The notes under the pieces are model-generated. The model searched no databases. It saw nothing but the letters and a program-made list of their open reading frames with translations, and was not told the DNA's origin. From the NCBI GenBank assembly GCA_011634665.1, contig WAEK01000002.1, positions 1,013,001 through 1,077,000 on the forward strand: DNA of 64,000 bases. The letters run 5' to 3'. Shown here in pieces: positions 1 through 12,899 of this stretch. The stretch is from Mortierella sp. BCC40632 (lineage: Eukaryota > Mortierellomycota > Mortierellomycetes > Mortierellales > Mortierellaceae). The position numbers and the translations under genes were made by a program. The first letter of the stretch is position 1, and the number at the start of each line of letters is the position of its first letter.

Positions 1-2401
1 AGGCGAGGAGAGAAGGAAGGAAGGGGAGGGAGGGAAGGAGTGAAAGAGTGAGATGGGAGAGAGCGGAGTGGGTAGCAGTCGAGTGTTTGACAACAGCGAG
101 TGGAGAGGTAAAAGAAAACAGGCGGGTGAGGTAGCAGTGGTATAGGTAACGAAGGAGTGGAAGTGAGTGCCGTAATGGTCGCTAGAGCACAGATGCAGGC
201 AAACGAAATGAAATGGCCACTGGAGCACTAGAGCCGGAAGAAAAAATATCGCTGCAGCAATCTCCTCTCACATGTGCCTGGTCTTTTTTTTTTTTTCTTC
301 TTCTTTTTTTGCTCAACTGCTTTGCCCCTCTCTTGAGTCTCTCTCTCCCTCTCTCTCTTTCCCTTTCTCTCTCTTTCCTTTTGTTCGCTCGCTCGCTTTC
401 TTCGTTTCTTACAGGCCACATTTTCTCTCTCGCTCACGTCCTTTGTCTTTCGTAAGTCCCCGCTCTAACTATACTTCCTTGTACGTTGGATGCTGCGAAA
501 AGTGTTCCGCCCTAAACTAAACTGTAGGCCAAAAGCAGAGTTCGTGCAGGAGTGGCTTTCTTCGGAAGCAATCGTTCTTTTTTTTTTTTTTTTTTTTTTT
601 CGCCTCTGCGTCATGATAGTTTCGAGAGGACGTTGTGGCGAATCCCATTGACGTCGATGCTCACCCCTTACCCGTCACACCGACCAAAGCCAGCCAGCCA
701 ATCACTACCACCAGGGGGTCACATCGCACTATGACTTTCTATCTGTGTGTTCACGGTGAGCCGCGTAGATTTGCTACAGCCGTCACACAACCGTCCTAGA
801 AAACCAATAGTGCACGCGTCTGTCGGTGGTCCAGTGGCTAAGACAAAGGAATAGGGGAGAGAGGAAGTAGGAGGGGGTCTCCAGAAAAGAGAAAAAGGGA
901 AAGAGTGAGAGAGCGGGAGAGAGAGAGAGGACCTAAAAGCTGGATCCATTTCTCGGGCATGATAGTGCGCACCAGGCCTGCACGGGTTCTCCTATCGACC
1001 TATATTTTTTTTTTTTTTTTTTTTTTGTTTTTGTTTTTTTTTGTTTTTTCGGTTAGCGGTGATGCATACCAAAAGTAGCGGTAAATACAGATGACATGAA
1101 AATGCTATACAACCACCTCAACCGCTTCTCAGTAACAGGAGAAAAACTGTTCGAGGACAGCGAATAAAGAAGAAAAAAGTGAGGTAGTTCCATTCTGCGC
1201 ATTTACCCATTTTCACAGGTTCCCAGACGAGTTCCTATAGAAGGTATGTGTGCTCCTGATCGATAAGATTCCATTCTCTTTGACATTGGTTCTCTGCGGC
1301 AGACGGGCGGTATGCTAATACATTCTGCGCCAGTGCCTGTTAGGCTGCAATGAAACCGCTCTCAGAACGTCTCTTCATTCCATTGCGTGGAGAGTGTGTA
1401 ATTGCCTCCCGCCTCCTTTTCCAAACAGCTTGAGGTGAAGGGGGAGAGAACGAGAGAAGATATGCGAGAGAAAGAAGGAAAAGAGCTGGCCTGCCCAAGT
1501 GAAGAAAGGGATAATGGCCTCCTTGGCCCTGGCACAAGGATGCCGATCCGCGGATAGCTACTGACTTTTTGACTTTCCCCCCCTCCTTTCCCCCTTTAGC
1601 AAAAAGTCTCTTTCCCCTTCTCTTGCCAGCCCACCTGGGGTCAAGGGATCTGGTCGGGTCAAAGGAACCTGTCAGGTCGAAGGATCGGGTCAAGTTGAGG
1701 GACGTTGGGAGGCTGACCCAAGGACCAGTCGGCTTCCTTCGATTTTGAAAGGCTCTGAGAGCACGCCTCAAAATAGCCCATGTTGAATGGGTCTGTATGG
1801 TGCATGCAAGTCAACACTCTAATTTCACATTGTGAGGGTATCAACAACATCCGTCGTAACAAAGTGCCCAGGAAAGAAACGACGGAAAAGAGTGAGGCGA
1901 TTGATAAAGGCATGCATACCGGATGCAGGATATGTCGGTGACAAGGGTCATTTCCGTAAACCTTCTTTCGTACAACGATGTCCCTCCTTTGTTTCCTCTG
2001 CATGGGTTGGATCCATGTGGCAACCAAAGAGCATTTGGCAGCCTGTCAGGCCTCTGAATGACAAAGCCCAGATTGCCTAGTGTTGGAATAGTAGCCGAGG
2101 CGGGCCGACAGGAATACTGGACCTTGTCCTTTTTCTTTCTTTCTCTTCAGCCTCGCCTCTTTCTTTCGCCCTTTTCATCCATTTCTCTTGCTCGCCCGTT
2201 CTCTTCGTGACACATCATTATTCTTGTTGACGACATGTATTGCTTCAGCCGCAAAACTTCCAGTTGAAATCCCTCACCTGTCCTCGCGCTTCGCCTTCAT
2301 CACACTACCGCCGCCCAGCTCCTTCCTTTATCTTTCTTTCATTCATTCTTTCTCCTTTTCTTTTCTCTCTTTCTCTTCTCTTCTCTCTCTCTTCTCTCTC
2401 T

Positions 2402-2432
<31 letters not shown>

Positions 2433-3972
2433 GTCATTGTTGACGTACTCAGAGGCCAAGTGTCTTTCAGCCTTCTTACTTCCAGCTGCGCCCATCGATC
2501 ACGGCTCCTTTGCTTACAATCGCCCGAAAACGGACTCTGTAATGACAACTTGATGTATATCGATCCTCATAACCGACATTCAAAAGATTAAAAGACCCAA
2601 GGACAAGGCAAATACACTGTAAGGTCTGGGTGTAGAGCAATTATGAAGTTAGATGAACCGGCGATAAGAGATTGAATGAAAGGTTGAGCAAAGCACTTCG
2701 ACCAAAGGGCCCTTCTTCAGATCCACACAGAAACTGCCTCCATCCTTGTGCAAGGGAAAGGAACCTCAATCCCTTGGCAAAGATCGTTCAGTTTACCACA
2801 CCACCGTCCACTGTCATATACGCTAATTATAAAAGCAATGAATGTCCCGATAGCGGCCATGGCTGACCACCATCCCCTGCCCTGCTAGAGCTATTCACGC
2901 CTTTGCTAATTATCCCCCCACCCCTTCCTCAGTTCAAAGCCTACAGCCCTCGCCTCTCTCTTGCTCTCGCACTTTCTCCTCTCTCTGCCTCCTTCTGACC
3001 TCTGCCCGTCATTCCCAGACCCCAGGCCTTGAACAGGGTCTCTTGGATCAACCAGCCATTAATTCCTCCTCCCCTGCATCGACTTTTTCCTTGCCTCGCA
3101 GGCCGCATCCCTCGACAACGAGCATTTGGCCCCCTTTTGTCTCGCTTAACTAAAGCAAATTCTTGTAAGAGGAGGACCACAACGCACGCTCTGGCGCATG
3201 CCCACCCCCCCCCCACCACTCCCTCTCCTTTCCTCCTCACACACCTGCCTCGGGAAAGAAAGGAGTAAGGAAAGCGCTCTTGTGCACTGACAGACTTTTT
3301 GCAATTCCTCAGTCGACAGGCAAGGGAAATTAAAAGGCTCAGTCGTCCGCTTAACCCCCAGCCCAAGAGTAAGAAAACGAATCCATTCGATCCCATCCAT
3401 CGCATCCTCGCACGCATATCATCCGCATCTCGCCCAAAGGACTCTTCAGCTAGCAAAATCCTCTACACAGAGCATAATCAGCGAGGTATTGTCCCGCATT
3501 GGCTGCATGTTGGCAAAAAAAAAAAAATGAAAAAAAAAAAAAATGAAAATGGAAAAGAATGCTGGGTAGTCAAGGCACACCACTCTTGCCTCATGCTCTC
3601 TTCATTTCGGACCAGTACTAACCCAATTGTATAATGCTAAACCCTTTGCTCTTTTAAATACGATCCTTCCCCCCACCTTACCCTCTCACTTTTTTTTTTG
3701 TATACAACACCCACACTTGTCCCATCCTTACCTTTCATCCGCCGACTGCTTAAATATCTGCTTGCGGGCTCGCTCACTATAGCCATCTTTCCTCTCTCTC
3801 TCTCCTCATCTGTCCTCGTTACATCCATCCTTTGCTCTCTCCATCTTTTCCCCTCAATTATCTTACTCCTTTCATTCCCTTCTGTGCATTCTCTTTTTTC
3901 TCTATATCTCTCTCTTTCCTTCTTTCTGCCTCCTTGGCCTATTTTCATTCGATCCGCTTCACATCTTCAGCC
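1..3972. other. Low-complexity region without a recognisable gene
   Basis: The stretch is rich in GA/CT simple repeats (for example around 325-380, 2370-2435) and poly(T) runs (578-600, 1003-1026). Open frames here translate mostly into Ser/Leu/Phe or Arg/Glu/Lys repeats, as expected from microsatellites, and I recognise no protein family on either strand. The last 200 bases (about 3780-3970) are strongly pyrimidine-rich and lead into the start codon of the F-box gene, so they are probably its promoter and 5' leader. A terminal exon of a gene outside the window cannot be excluded in the first few hundred bases. Confidence 0.6.
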
Positions 3973-6254
3973 ATGCATGATCCACGTTCGCACAGATCTA
4001 GCCCGTACGACCAGACTCTTGGGTCACGAAGGACAAGCACCAGAGTGCCATCCTTGTCTAGCCCAATAACGTCTTCAAGCACCAACAAGACTGGTACCCA
4101 GGACTGCACCTCACTTTCAGAGAAATCACCTTTGAACCAACCCACCTCCAACTTACGATCCCCCTCCAAGAGGAGATTCCGACTTTCCAGATCAGCACTC
4201 AAATGCCCCCAGCACCGCCGGTCGGTGTCGTGGTCCCATAAAAGCGAAGACATCCAGCAGCAATGGGATCAACCAGAGAACCCACAAATTATGGCAGTCG
4301 ATGACAATGACCAGGAAATGATGATGTCAACAGCCAGTCCGATCTATTCGGACAGAGATGAAGAAATGTCCCAAGGACCAGCGATTACTCGACTTTGCCC
4401 AGAAATTCTTGCCCTTATTTTCTATTACGTCTATGTCACACCGGTTGTGCATCGACCGAATACCTCATCGGCGGATCATGAAAACAACAGGAGCGAGAAT
4501 GAGGGAATGCAAGGCGCAGTCAGCTCGGGGGAACAGGATCAGGGTCACCCATCCGCCACTTCTTCCTCCTCTTCGTCAACAACAACAACATCATCAACAA
4601 CATCAACCACTGCCCCCGTTTCGACTGACACTTCTTCCGTATCTTCAGGGGTAATTGCCCGGCCAAAGAAAGAAGGACCCAAGTCTGTCGTCTATATCCA
4701 GAATGACTTGAGGTCGATGTTGTCACTTTGTCTTACCTGCCGAGCCTTCTATCCTCAAGCTGTCCGCATTCTGTGGCGCCAAAGGACTCTGGCCAGTTTT
4801 GACGACCTGACGGATTTCTATCAGGCGATCGACTTGTCGAGGTCCTCGACTCTTCGCCGGCTACAAAAGCAAAGACACCGTTCGTTCACGCGGAAGCAAA
4901 TGCCAAGCCCCTACGAATTGGGCAGTGTTCTGGACATTGATGACCATGGACAGGATAGCGAGTGGGCCTTGGGCAATGAAGCTGCACTGAGGATAAAATC
5001 CCTGACCTTGCTGGACATGCCTTTGCTGGAATCGACACTGCCCCTGAATAGCTCCTCTGCATCATCTGTCGGCCTTGCAGCCGCAGAAAGCGTCTCAGCG
5101 CTATCTGGACAATTTTTTGGCAGCAGCAGCTCGAGCAGTGGCCTCGAGTCCCTCTCGTCTGCAGGAGCTGGTTTGGAGGAGAGCATGATGATGATGTCGG
5201 AATATGGCAAAGATTCGTCGGCGCAGGCGCCCTTGTCCTACCCCCCTTCACCCTCGTCCTCTCCGCTTGCTTCCTCCTCATCGTCCGCGGTTGCATCTTC
5301 ATCATCAACAACAACAGTCAGCGCCCCCAAGAAGCGAGTGAGGCGCAAGACTTCGTCTATCTATAGTGAGATGCTCTCGCCTAGACTCCTTCATACCTTG
5401 GCCGATTTTTGCTTCGCTCTTGAGGACTTGACGATCTGCTTGGACTACAAAAACTCCAGTCTCCGTGGTGCCTCCTTCCATCTCCCAATGACTCAGCCTA
5501 CGGTACCGCTCTCGATCCTCGCGGGTAAACTTCCGTCCTTGAAGAGGCTTACCCTTGCAGGCCTTGTCTGTGATCCTAAAAGAAACAAGACTGGCTCAGA
5601 GCTGTTGACGTTTGCCAGATCGATTCAACCATTGGAAAAACTATCGATTCGGTCCTGTATAGGAATTGAGCAGGAGACATTGATCACCTTTGCCATTCAA
5701 TCAAAGCCGACTTTGGCTACATTGGAGCTCCAAGGCACCGATCTCTCGACAGGCGAGGCATTGGCTGAGGTAGTGGGGGCCTATGCGTTTCACTGCAAGA
5801 ATCTGGGCTCGATCACACTTTCTTGTCTAGAGGCCCTGTCGCTGGACGAGATGGTGGAGACACTTGCATACCACCGACCAAGTCACCTGCAGGAGCTCCA
5901 TGTGCTTGGCCACGATACTTTCCGGCATGCAGCCCAGGGTCCTGGCCAAATCCAGGATCAGGTGCCCGCCCCACATCTATTGGGTCAAAACGCACAAGGG
6001 CAGCTCGCGATCCCAGGAGAGGGGGTCAACATCCCCTTTACTCAGCTTTGCCGTATCAATGATGCCACCACAGTCATGTATGGTCTTTCGCAGCTATCTC
6101 TTCGTCGGCTTACTCTTTACTGCCCGGGGATCACGGACTATGCACTCGTTCAGTACTTGAACCGGTCACCTCAGCTGGTGGATCTTGTCCTAAACGAACC
6201 AACAACCGTCATGCACCACCCTCAATTCCACCAATTTGTTCAGCAACAGCTTCA

Positions 6255-6286
<32 letters not shown>

Positions 6287-6597
6287 AGCAACAGCAACAG
6301 CAGCAGCAGCAGCAACAGCAACAACCTGAACCTGTTCTTGTATCAGATGAGCAACAAGAGCAAGGGCTTTCTGAGCATGTACCCGAGCCATTCACGAGTG
6401 CTGGGTTCTTGGGTCTCATTCGCAATGGTTTCCCAACGTTGAAGTACTTGTTCATCAAGCTTACTTTGGAGACTGCACAAGAGTGGATTGTCCAGCCTTG
6501 TTTCCAAAAAGCGGGGCTAAACAAGTGTCTCTACCAGTATCGGACAGCCACAGGAGCACCAGCCGTCGTTCTCATGTGCGACGCTCGAAACAATTAG
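3973..6597 (+). CDS. F-box/leucine-rich-repeat-like protein with polyQ tract
   Basis: Single-exon gene, 874 residues from the ATG at 3973. An in-frame ATG also exists at 3832, but the bases between encode a Ser/Phe/Leu string typical of a CT-rich leader, so I prefer 3973. An F-box-like start (RLCPEILALIFYYV, about residues 139-152) is separated from its second half (DLRSMLSLCLTCRAFYPQAV, about 246-265) by a Ser/Thr-rich insert of about 90 residues. From about residue 510 the protein has leucine-rich stretches (LPSLKRLTLAGL, PLEKLSIRSC, LRRLTLYCPGITDYAL) resembling irregular LRRs. A run of about 24 glutamines (6255-6326) sits before the last repeat. Such proteins are normally substrate adaptors of SCF ubiquitin ligases; that role is inferred from family, the substrate is unknown. 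Confidence 0.75.
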
Positions 6598-6973
6598 CCC
6601 GACAACATTACCAAAGGCTACAGAACTTTTAGTACTCACATCTAAAAAAAAAAAAAAAAAAAAAAAAATAGCCATCTCATATCATACTTACGTAGCCCCT
6701 ATAACTCATGTACTCTGTAATGACATAAAAAAAAAATAGTATTCATTTCACAAAACGTGTATGTCTTTGAATGTGTGTGATGATGGGAGTGGTCGCCGTG
6801 TAGGATACTGTTTTTGGTGGCAATCAAATCCGATCGGAAATGAACTGGACTACTGTATGAGGAGGAATAAATTATGCCCCAGGAGACTATTTTTTGGGTC
6901 TGTGTTTCGCAATAGCCCCGCTCCCCTTTTTACTTGTGTAGCTCTTCCTTCGCAACCCCCCTCGAGACGTGGG
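6598..6973. other. Intergenic spacer
   Basis: The 376 bases between the F-box gene and the TEN1-like gene contain an A-run (6643-6668) and a second shorter one near 6727, probably in the 3' untranslated region of the upstream gene. I see no gene or clear TATA box here. Confidence 0.5.
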
Positions 6974-7966
6974 ATGGACATTGCACCGAGACATGAGATC
7001 ATCTTTCTGAATGAGCTCTCCGAAAAACTGAACCGACTCACTCCGCGGACTGACCTCTCCGCTGGGTTCTATCGCGTGCTTGGCCGGTTAGTGCCTAGGC
7101 TTCTCTATGCAAGAGTCGTCTGAAGAGTCGTTTGATAGAACACGGATTAACAGAGCTTTGGTCTATTCCTTCCCTATACACGGCCTTTTCCCCCCTTCTT
7201 CGTTCAACTCGTACTTAGGCTAGCATCGTTCGATCCGGACACGCAGGTCGCCAAGCTCGAATCATGCTTCCACTATCAGCACCCTGTAGTATCAGAATCG
7301 TTGACGATAACTATACCGCATGAAGAAGAGAGGCAGGTGGAAATCGAAAGGACAGAGCCTTCAGCTTTCGAAGCCGCCACCATTGTCTCAAGTTGTGACG
7401 ACACTCGGTCAACTATCGACTTGACTCTTGATGATGATGGCGATGTTGCAAGCGCCAGTAATGCTGACAGGGTGACTTCAGACAGAGACTTAGGAGAAGA
7501 GAATGGCGGCAATGTAAAGAACAAACCAACCCCTCCAGCATGCATTGACCTAACGGCTGCATCATCAGACGATGAATCAGAGGTGAGAACCCCACATGGA
7601 AGAGAGTCTAGCTCAGGTAATAATAAGATACTACTACCAGAGCCAGCACTCAACACCACTGAAAGCAGGTCCGACGAATCTCACGCGTCCCTTCCAGCTG
7701 CTGTAGTTCCTAGTGAATCTAGTGGAGGGCGTCCTATCAAAGAGATCCATGCCCCAAAGATCACACTTTTGGTCGATACGCAGTTACTAGGAGCGTGGCC
7801 CTTTGAGCATGGCTCGCTTTTCCAATTCACGGGAGAAGTGCTGTTTGGGTCAGGTCACTGGATGCTCCAAGCGAGGACAGTCCGCAACATGGACGGACTT
7901 AACCTCTACCTCTATCGAGAGTCGATACTTTGGACGAGAGAGCTAATGCGCGAGACTTGCTGCTGA
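6974..7966 (+). CDS. TEN1: TEN1-like CST-complex subunit with acidic SIM-bearing insert
   Basis: Two exons, 6974-7086 and 7219-7966 (intron 132 bases, GTTAGT...TTAG), giving 286 residues. The N-terminal part (GFYRVLGRLASFDP, with the exon junction inside it) and the C-terminal part (KITLLVDTQLL, GSLFQFTGEVL, ARTVRNMDGLNLYLY) match in order the strands of the small OB-fold protein TEN1, which with CTC1/Cdc13 and STN1 binds telomeric single-stranded DNA and recruits polymerase alpha-primase. Animal TEN1 is about 120 residues. Here about 145 extra acidic residues lie between the two OB halves; they hold two hydrophobic-acidic motifs, IDLTLDDDGD (residues 104-113) and IDLTAASSDDESE (147-159), which fit SUMO-interaction motifs. 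The family call rests on pattern matching by eye; the insert's role is inference. SF3B4 follows 190 bases downstream on the same strand. Confidence 0.72.
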
Positions 7967-8155
7967 GTACAATAAAAAAACTATTTGCCTGTCCCTCACC
8001 ACAAGTGGCTTGGTACATGAACAAAGAAAGGGAAGCAGAGGGAACGAATGGCATCAAGTCTCTCTCAATTTGCTCTGCTCAGCTGGCTCGACCCGACCGC
8101 TCCTGTTGCCATCTCCACCACCACCTTCTGAGCTTTCATTGACCGACATACTGTC

Positions 8156-9649
8156 ATGGCTCAACCCATCGAGCGAAATCAGGAAGCGACTGTCTACGTT
8201 GGAAACTTGGATGACCGATGCACAGATACACTTGTTTGGGAGCTGATGGCACAGGCTGGCCCAGTTGGTAAGTGTGTCTCCCCATTGTTGTTCTCTGCTG
8301 ACTTGACTGTTGAATGCGTTCGAGATGTGCTATGGTTGTAGTTGTCATGAGAATGAGGAACGCGTCTGACCGTCTTGAGAAATCTTTTTTTCTTTCCTAT
8401 CATGGACAATCTACAACCGACTCTTGCTGGAAACCCTGTGGCGTGATGGCGGACATTCTCTTCGAACGTCATAGTCAATGTTCATTTGCCAAAGGACAGA
8501 GTGACTCAGATGCACCAAAACTATGGTTTTTGTGAATACGTCTCCGAGGAGGATGCAGAGTACGCATGCAAGATCCTTAACCAGGTTAAACTCTACGGCA
8601 AACCTCTCAGGATCAATAAAGCAACATCCGACAAGAAGAACCTAGACGTCGGGGCTTCGCTCTTCATTGGAAACCTGTCCCCAGATGCAGACGAGTCTCT
8701 GCTCCGCGACACATTCAGTGCTTTTGGAACGATTGTCGGCCATGCAAAGATTGCACGCGATCTGGAGACGGGTCAATCAAAAGGCTATGGATTCGTCAGT
8801 TTTGATAATTTTGAGAGTTCGGACGCTGCTATCGATGCCATGAATGGACAGATCCTTGCCAACAAGCCCATCGCTGTGAGCTACGCATACAAGAAGGACG
8901 GAAAGGGAGAGCGACATGGATCAGCTGCCGGTACGATAATCTTATCTAAAGAACATGACAACCTATTCGTTCCACGACAACATTTCTTTCTTCTTTCTTT
9001 TTTACATTGACACTAATATTTGCCTCATGATGTTTCTCTGTCCTTATTTTTTTTTCTCATACTCTGGTGATCGCCTTTAGAACGTTTGATCGCTGCCCAA
9101 GGAAGGAAAAACCAACCTCAGCCCAATCGACTATTTGCAGACATTCCTGGAGCAGGAGGATCCGCACCATTCACACCAACAGGAGCTAACGCCGCGCCTG
9201 TTTCTCGTCCACCACCTCCATTCTCACAACCACCACCTCATCTATCACAGCCACCTATGCCACGTCCACCAGCTCCATATGGTCAACAACCACCCCCTCC
9301 ACCTCCCCCACGGTTTGCAGGCTATCCACCTCGGCCAATGCAACCGCCTCTTCAACCCCAGTACCATGGAGCTAATGCAATCCCACTTGGTCAACCATCA
9401 CGACCACCTCCATTTGGTGGAATGCAGCATCCTCCTGGCGCGCCTCCAATGCCTCCAGGAATGTATGGTCAACCTCCTCCCATGATCCATGGTGCTCACC
9501 CTCCTCCCCCCGGACCACCAGCTTATCCTCCTCAAGGCTTTCCAGGAGGAGTGCCACCACCTCCGATGCGACCTCCAGGAAACTATGCGCCTTATGGTGC
9601 CCCACCTCCACCTCCAGTACCAGGCTATCAGGGATATCCTGGACAATAG
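8156..9649 (+). CDS. SF3B4: Splicing factor 3B subunit 4 (Hsh49/SAP49)
   Basis: Three exons, 8156-8267, 8475-8930 and 9081-9649, 378 residues. Component of the U2 snRNP SF3b complex that contacts pre-mRNA near the branch site, in the nucleus. RRM1 spans about residues 13-90 (RNP2 TVYVGNL, RNP1 NYGFCEYV) and RRM2 about 100-178 (RNP2 LFIGNL, RNP1 KGYGFVSF). The junction of exons 1 and 2 restores [14 protein letters not shown], a hallmark of this family. The C-terminal half is a Pro/Gly/Met-rich tail with repeated PPP blocks, also as in the family. The exon 2/3 junction restores SAAERLIAAQ. Length is close to the metazoan protein (about 424). Very secure identification. Confidence 0.95.
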
Positions 9650-10018
9650 CATTGCAATTAATAGTGTCCTCATACTATGTAGAAGGGTCTGTGTTTGACC
9701 AATAAAGTTGCCGTGCCTTTTTTTTTTTTTTATTGTTCGGTTGAAAAGCCACTTTTTGAAAATGGCAAAAAAAAAAAAAAAAAAAAAAGGACTTTGTGAG
9801 TTTGGACCCTTTTCGGACAGCTAAATCTCTTGGGCTACGGACAAGGAACAGACCCGGATTCCATCGCATCATTCACGGAATCAGAGCAACAGTGGAAGCA
9901 TCAGGATTCTATTGCTGGCATTTTATCCCTATTCATTCCGCTTTCGCTTCCCATTTCATTTCGATATCCATCTCTTCCTTCTCCTTTTCCTCCCCCCCTC
10001 CCCTCCCCCTAAGAGAGA
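9650..10018. other. Intergenic spacer with poly(T) and poly(A) runs
   Basis: The 369 bases between SF3B4 and MTO1 contain a T-run (about 9718-9732), an A-run (9767-9788) and, just before the MTO1 start, a pyrimidine-rich leader (about 9940-10010). No gene is seen. Confidence 0.5.
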
Positions 10019-12899
10019 ATGCTAAAGGCTTCGAGACCACTTGTTGTCGCTTATAAAGCGGTTCATTTGGGTAGCACCAAGGGTGCTTGCAAGAACTTTC
10101 GAGGTCTCACCCATGCACCTGCCGCTTTGGTAGCCTCCTTCTCTACCACCGCCACTGCCTCGACTATCACTACTGGAAGACACCTTGGCCAAGGTGTGGC
10201 TGGCTTGATCTTGGGACGATCTCGGCTACCGGCATCCACTTCCTGGGGTTTCCGTCGATGCAATAATCAATTCAGGACAGTGACCCTGGCAGCCTGTACT
10301 GAGGCCCGACCTCCAACAGCAGAGACCAGTTATGATGTGATTGTCGTCGGAGGTGGTCATGCAGGATCAGAGGCCTGCGCGGCAGCAGCACGAACCGGTG
10401 CCAAGACCTTGCTTTTGACACAAAAACTGGACACTATCGGTAAGGAGTGATATTCTCTCTATCGGTCTATCTTTCAGACTTGAGAAAGAGGGGAGGAAAG
10501 TGTGGGAGATCAATCGAAGTAAGGAACCCTGATTCTCACCGTCCCCCTACCTCCGTTTTCTATAGGCGAAATGTCATGCAATCCATCCTTTGGAGGTGTG
10601 GGCAAGGGAGTGTTAGTACGGGAGATCGACGCACTGGATGGACTCTGTGGGCGGATCTCGGACTTGTCCGGTTGTCAATTCCGGATCTTGAATCGATCCA
10701 AGGGACCTGCTGTTCATGGTCCTCGTGCTCAGATCGATCGTAAGCTGTACAAGAAACATATGCAAAAGATTCTCCACGAATACCCGAATCTTAGTATCAA
10801 AGCTGGAAGCGTTTCAGATATTGTCCTTGCTGCAGATATCTTGCCACCCTCTGGAGCTTCTGCATTAGGACATGGCGGTCAAGTCCAAGGAGAGATCAAG
10901 GGCATCAAACTCGGTAAATGACAGGGATCTGATTTTTTATTATTATTATTTCCAATGCTATCCTCACCATGGGATACTCCACTGACCCAATATCTCTTCT
11001 TTCTTGTTTATCCAGAGTCAGGAGAAGTTATTTATGCACCAAAGGTTGTCATCACCACAGGAACCTTTTTGAAGGGCGAGATTCACATTGGATTAGTGGC
11101 ATATCCAGCAGGTCGTATCGATGAGGAGGCCTCTGTAGGGCTGTCGGATTCGCTTGAACAGGCGGGATTCCAGCTAGCCCGTCTCAAGACTGGAACCCCA
11201 CCTCGTCTGAATGGAAAGACTATTGACTATTCTGAACTGATCCCCCAGTACGGCGACACTCCCCCATCCCCATTTTCCTACTTGAACAAGGGCGTCCCTA
11301 ATGCACATCAGCAGCTTGTCTGTTACCAAACCAGCACCAACCCAAACACGCATGAGATTATCCGTAACAACTTGCACAAATCGATCCATATCCGAGAGAC
11401 TGTGAAGGGACCTCGGTACTGTCCGTCAATCGAGTCCAAGATTATGCGGTTCGCTGCGAAACAGGCACACACTATCTGGCTTGAACCTGAAGGTTATGAC
11501 ACGGATGTTGTTTATCCAAACGGTATCTCGATGACTCTTCCCGAGAAGGAGCAAATCGAAATGATCCGGACCATCAAGGGTCTCGAAAAAGTTGAGGTCC
11601 TTCGGTGTGGTTATGGAGTCGAATATGACTATGTAGATCCTCGAGAGCTCCAGCGCACTTTGGAGACACATCGGATCCGAGGACTCTACCTTGCGGGACA
11701 AATTAACGGAACCACTGGTTACGAAGAAGCAGCCGCACAAGGAATCCTGGCAGGTGCCAACGCAGGATTGGCAGCCCAATCAAAGCCGCCACTGATTCTG
11801 ACACGCGCTGATGCATATATTGGAGTTTTGGTGGATGATTTGATTACAAAGGGTGTTGAAGAGCCTTACCGAATCTTTACGTCACGATCTGAATACCGAC
11901 TCACCTTACGAGCAGACAATGCCGATCTGAGGTTGACACGAAAGGGTTACGAGGCAGGATGTGTGTCTGACTATCGGTGGAGAGTATTCCAAGAGACAGA
12001 GCGTGGTATGCAACGTGGTATGGAGATAATGACCAACTTTACGTTGTCACCTCACAAGTGGACTGAGCTCGGACTTGGAAGGAGTGATGATGGTATCAAG
12101 CGGAGGTAATTTTAGTACTAGTCCCCATGCTGTTCATGGATTGCGTGTTGTTGTACTGCGCTCCTACTTGGTTTGTTATTGACGCTTTTTTTTTTTTTTT
12201 TTTTTTTTTTTGTTGTTGATTTTATAGTGCGCTGGAAATGCTGGGTTTTCCTCATGTAAAGATTGAACAGTTTCACCAAGCGATCCCTGAACTGAAGGAG
12301 ATTGATCCAGCAGTCCAGGCCAAGATTGAGATTGAAGGACAATATGCGGTCTATCTTCGTCGACAAGGAGCTGAGGTGACAGCATTTATGAGAGATGAGT
12401 CGATGGAACTTCCTGCGGACCTAGATTACTCTTCGTAAGTCAAAATGATACTGCCTCTATTGGTGTCATCCTTTTTTTTTTTTTTTTTCCTGGGAACAAA
12501 AGAGTAAGGGGAAAAAAAAACTGACATCGATACTTCAATGCTGCGGTGCCCCCCTTTAGTGTCCCGAATCTCTCGAATGAGACAAGATCCAAACTCTTGA
12601 ATCATCGCCCAGCTACCTTGGTAAGCTAGACAGTACCATTGCTGGAGTAGTGAACAGGAGAGGAAGAATCTTGAGTGCTAACCATGTTGGATGTGTCGTT
12701 TGTTTAAAAAAAAAAACGGAAATATCAATGTAAGGGAGCAGCCAAGCGTATTGAGGGCATGACGCCGTCCAGTATTGTGGAACTTCTCAAGTATGTACAA
12801 AGGACTCGTCAGCCCTCGACAACACTCACTGGGGACAACATTCGACCTGGAAGTAGAAAAGATCGTCTCCGTCAACGCCTTCTTGAAAAGCAGTTTTAA
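10019..12899 (+). CDS. MTO1: Mitochondrial tRNA uridine-5-carboxymethylaminomethyl modifier MTO1 (MnmG/GidA family)
   Basis: Six exons: 10019-10439, 10566-10913, 11016-12105, 12228-12434, 12560-12620, 12735-12899; 763 residues. With the GTPase MSS1/MnmE it modifies the wobble uridine of mitochondrial tRNAs, using FAD and a folate one-carbon donor. The first 100 residues are Arg/Ser/Thr-rich and look like a mitochondrial presequence. The FAD dinucleotide fold ([18 protein letters not shown], about residues 107-124) follows. Diagnostic family blocks are [15 protein letters not shown] at the first junction, [17 protein letters not shown], and near the end [18 protein letters not shown] plus [14 protein letters not shown]. 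Introns 3 and 4 carry poly(T) runs. All junctions preserve phase and restore conserved motifs. Confidence 0.95.

Noticed and set aside
1640..1700. Short repeats of the form GGTC-AA/GG-GGA-T/C on the minus strand coding (LTRSFD)-like repeats
   Set aside because: Only about four degenerate units of 15 bases in a region without other coding signals; too short to support a repeat protein.
3832..3972. Upstream start for the F-box gene
   Set aside because: The added residues come from a CT-rich leader (Ser/Phe/Leu runs); not conserved-looking and not a convincing signal peptide.
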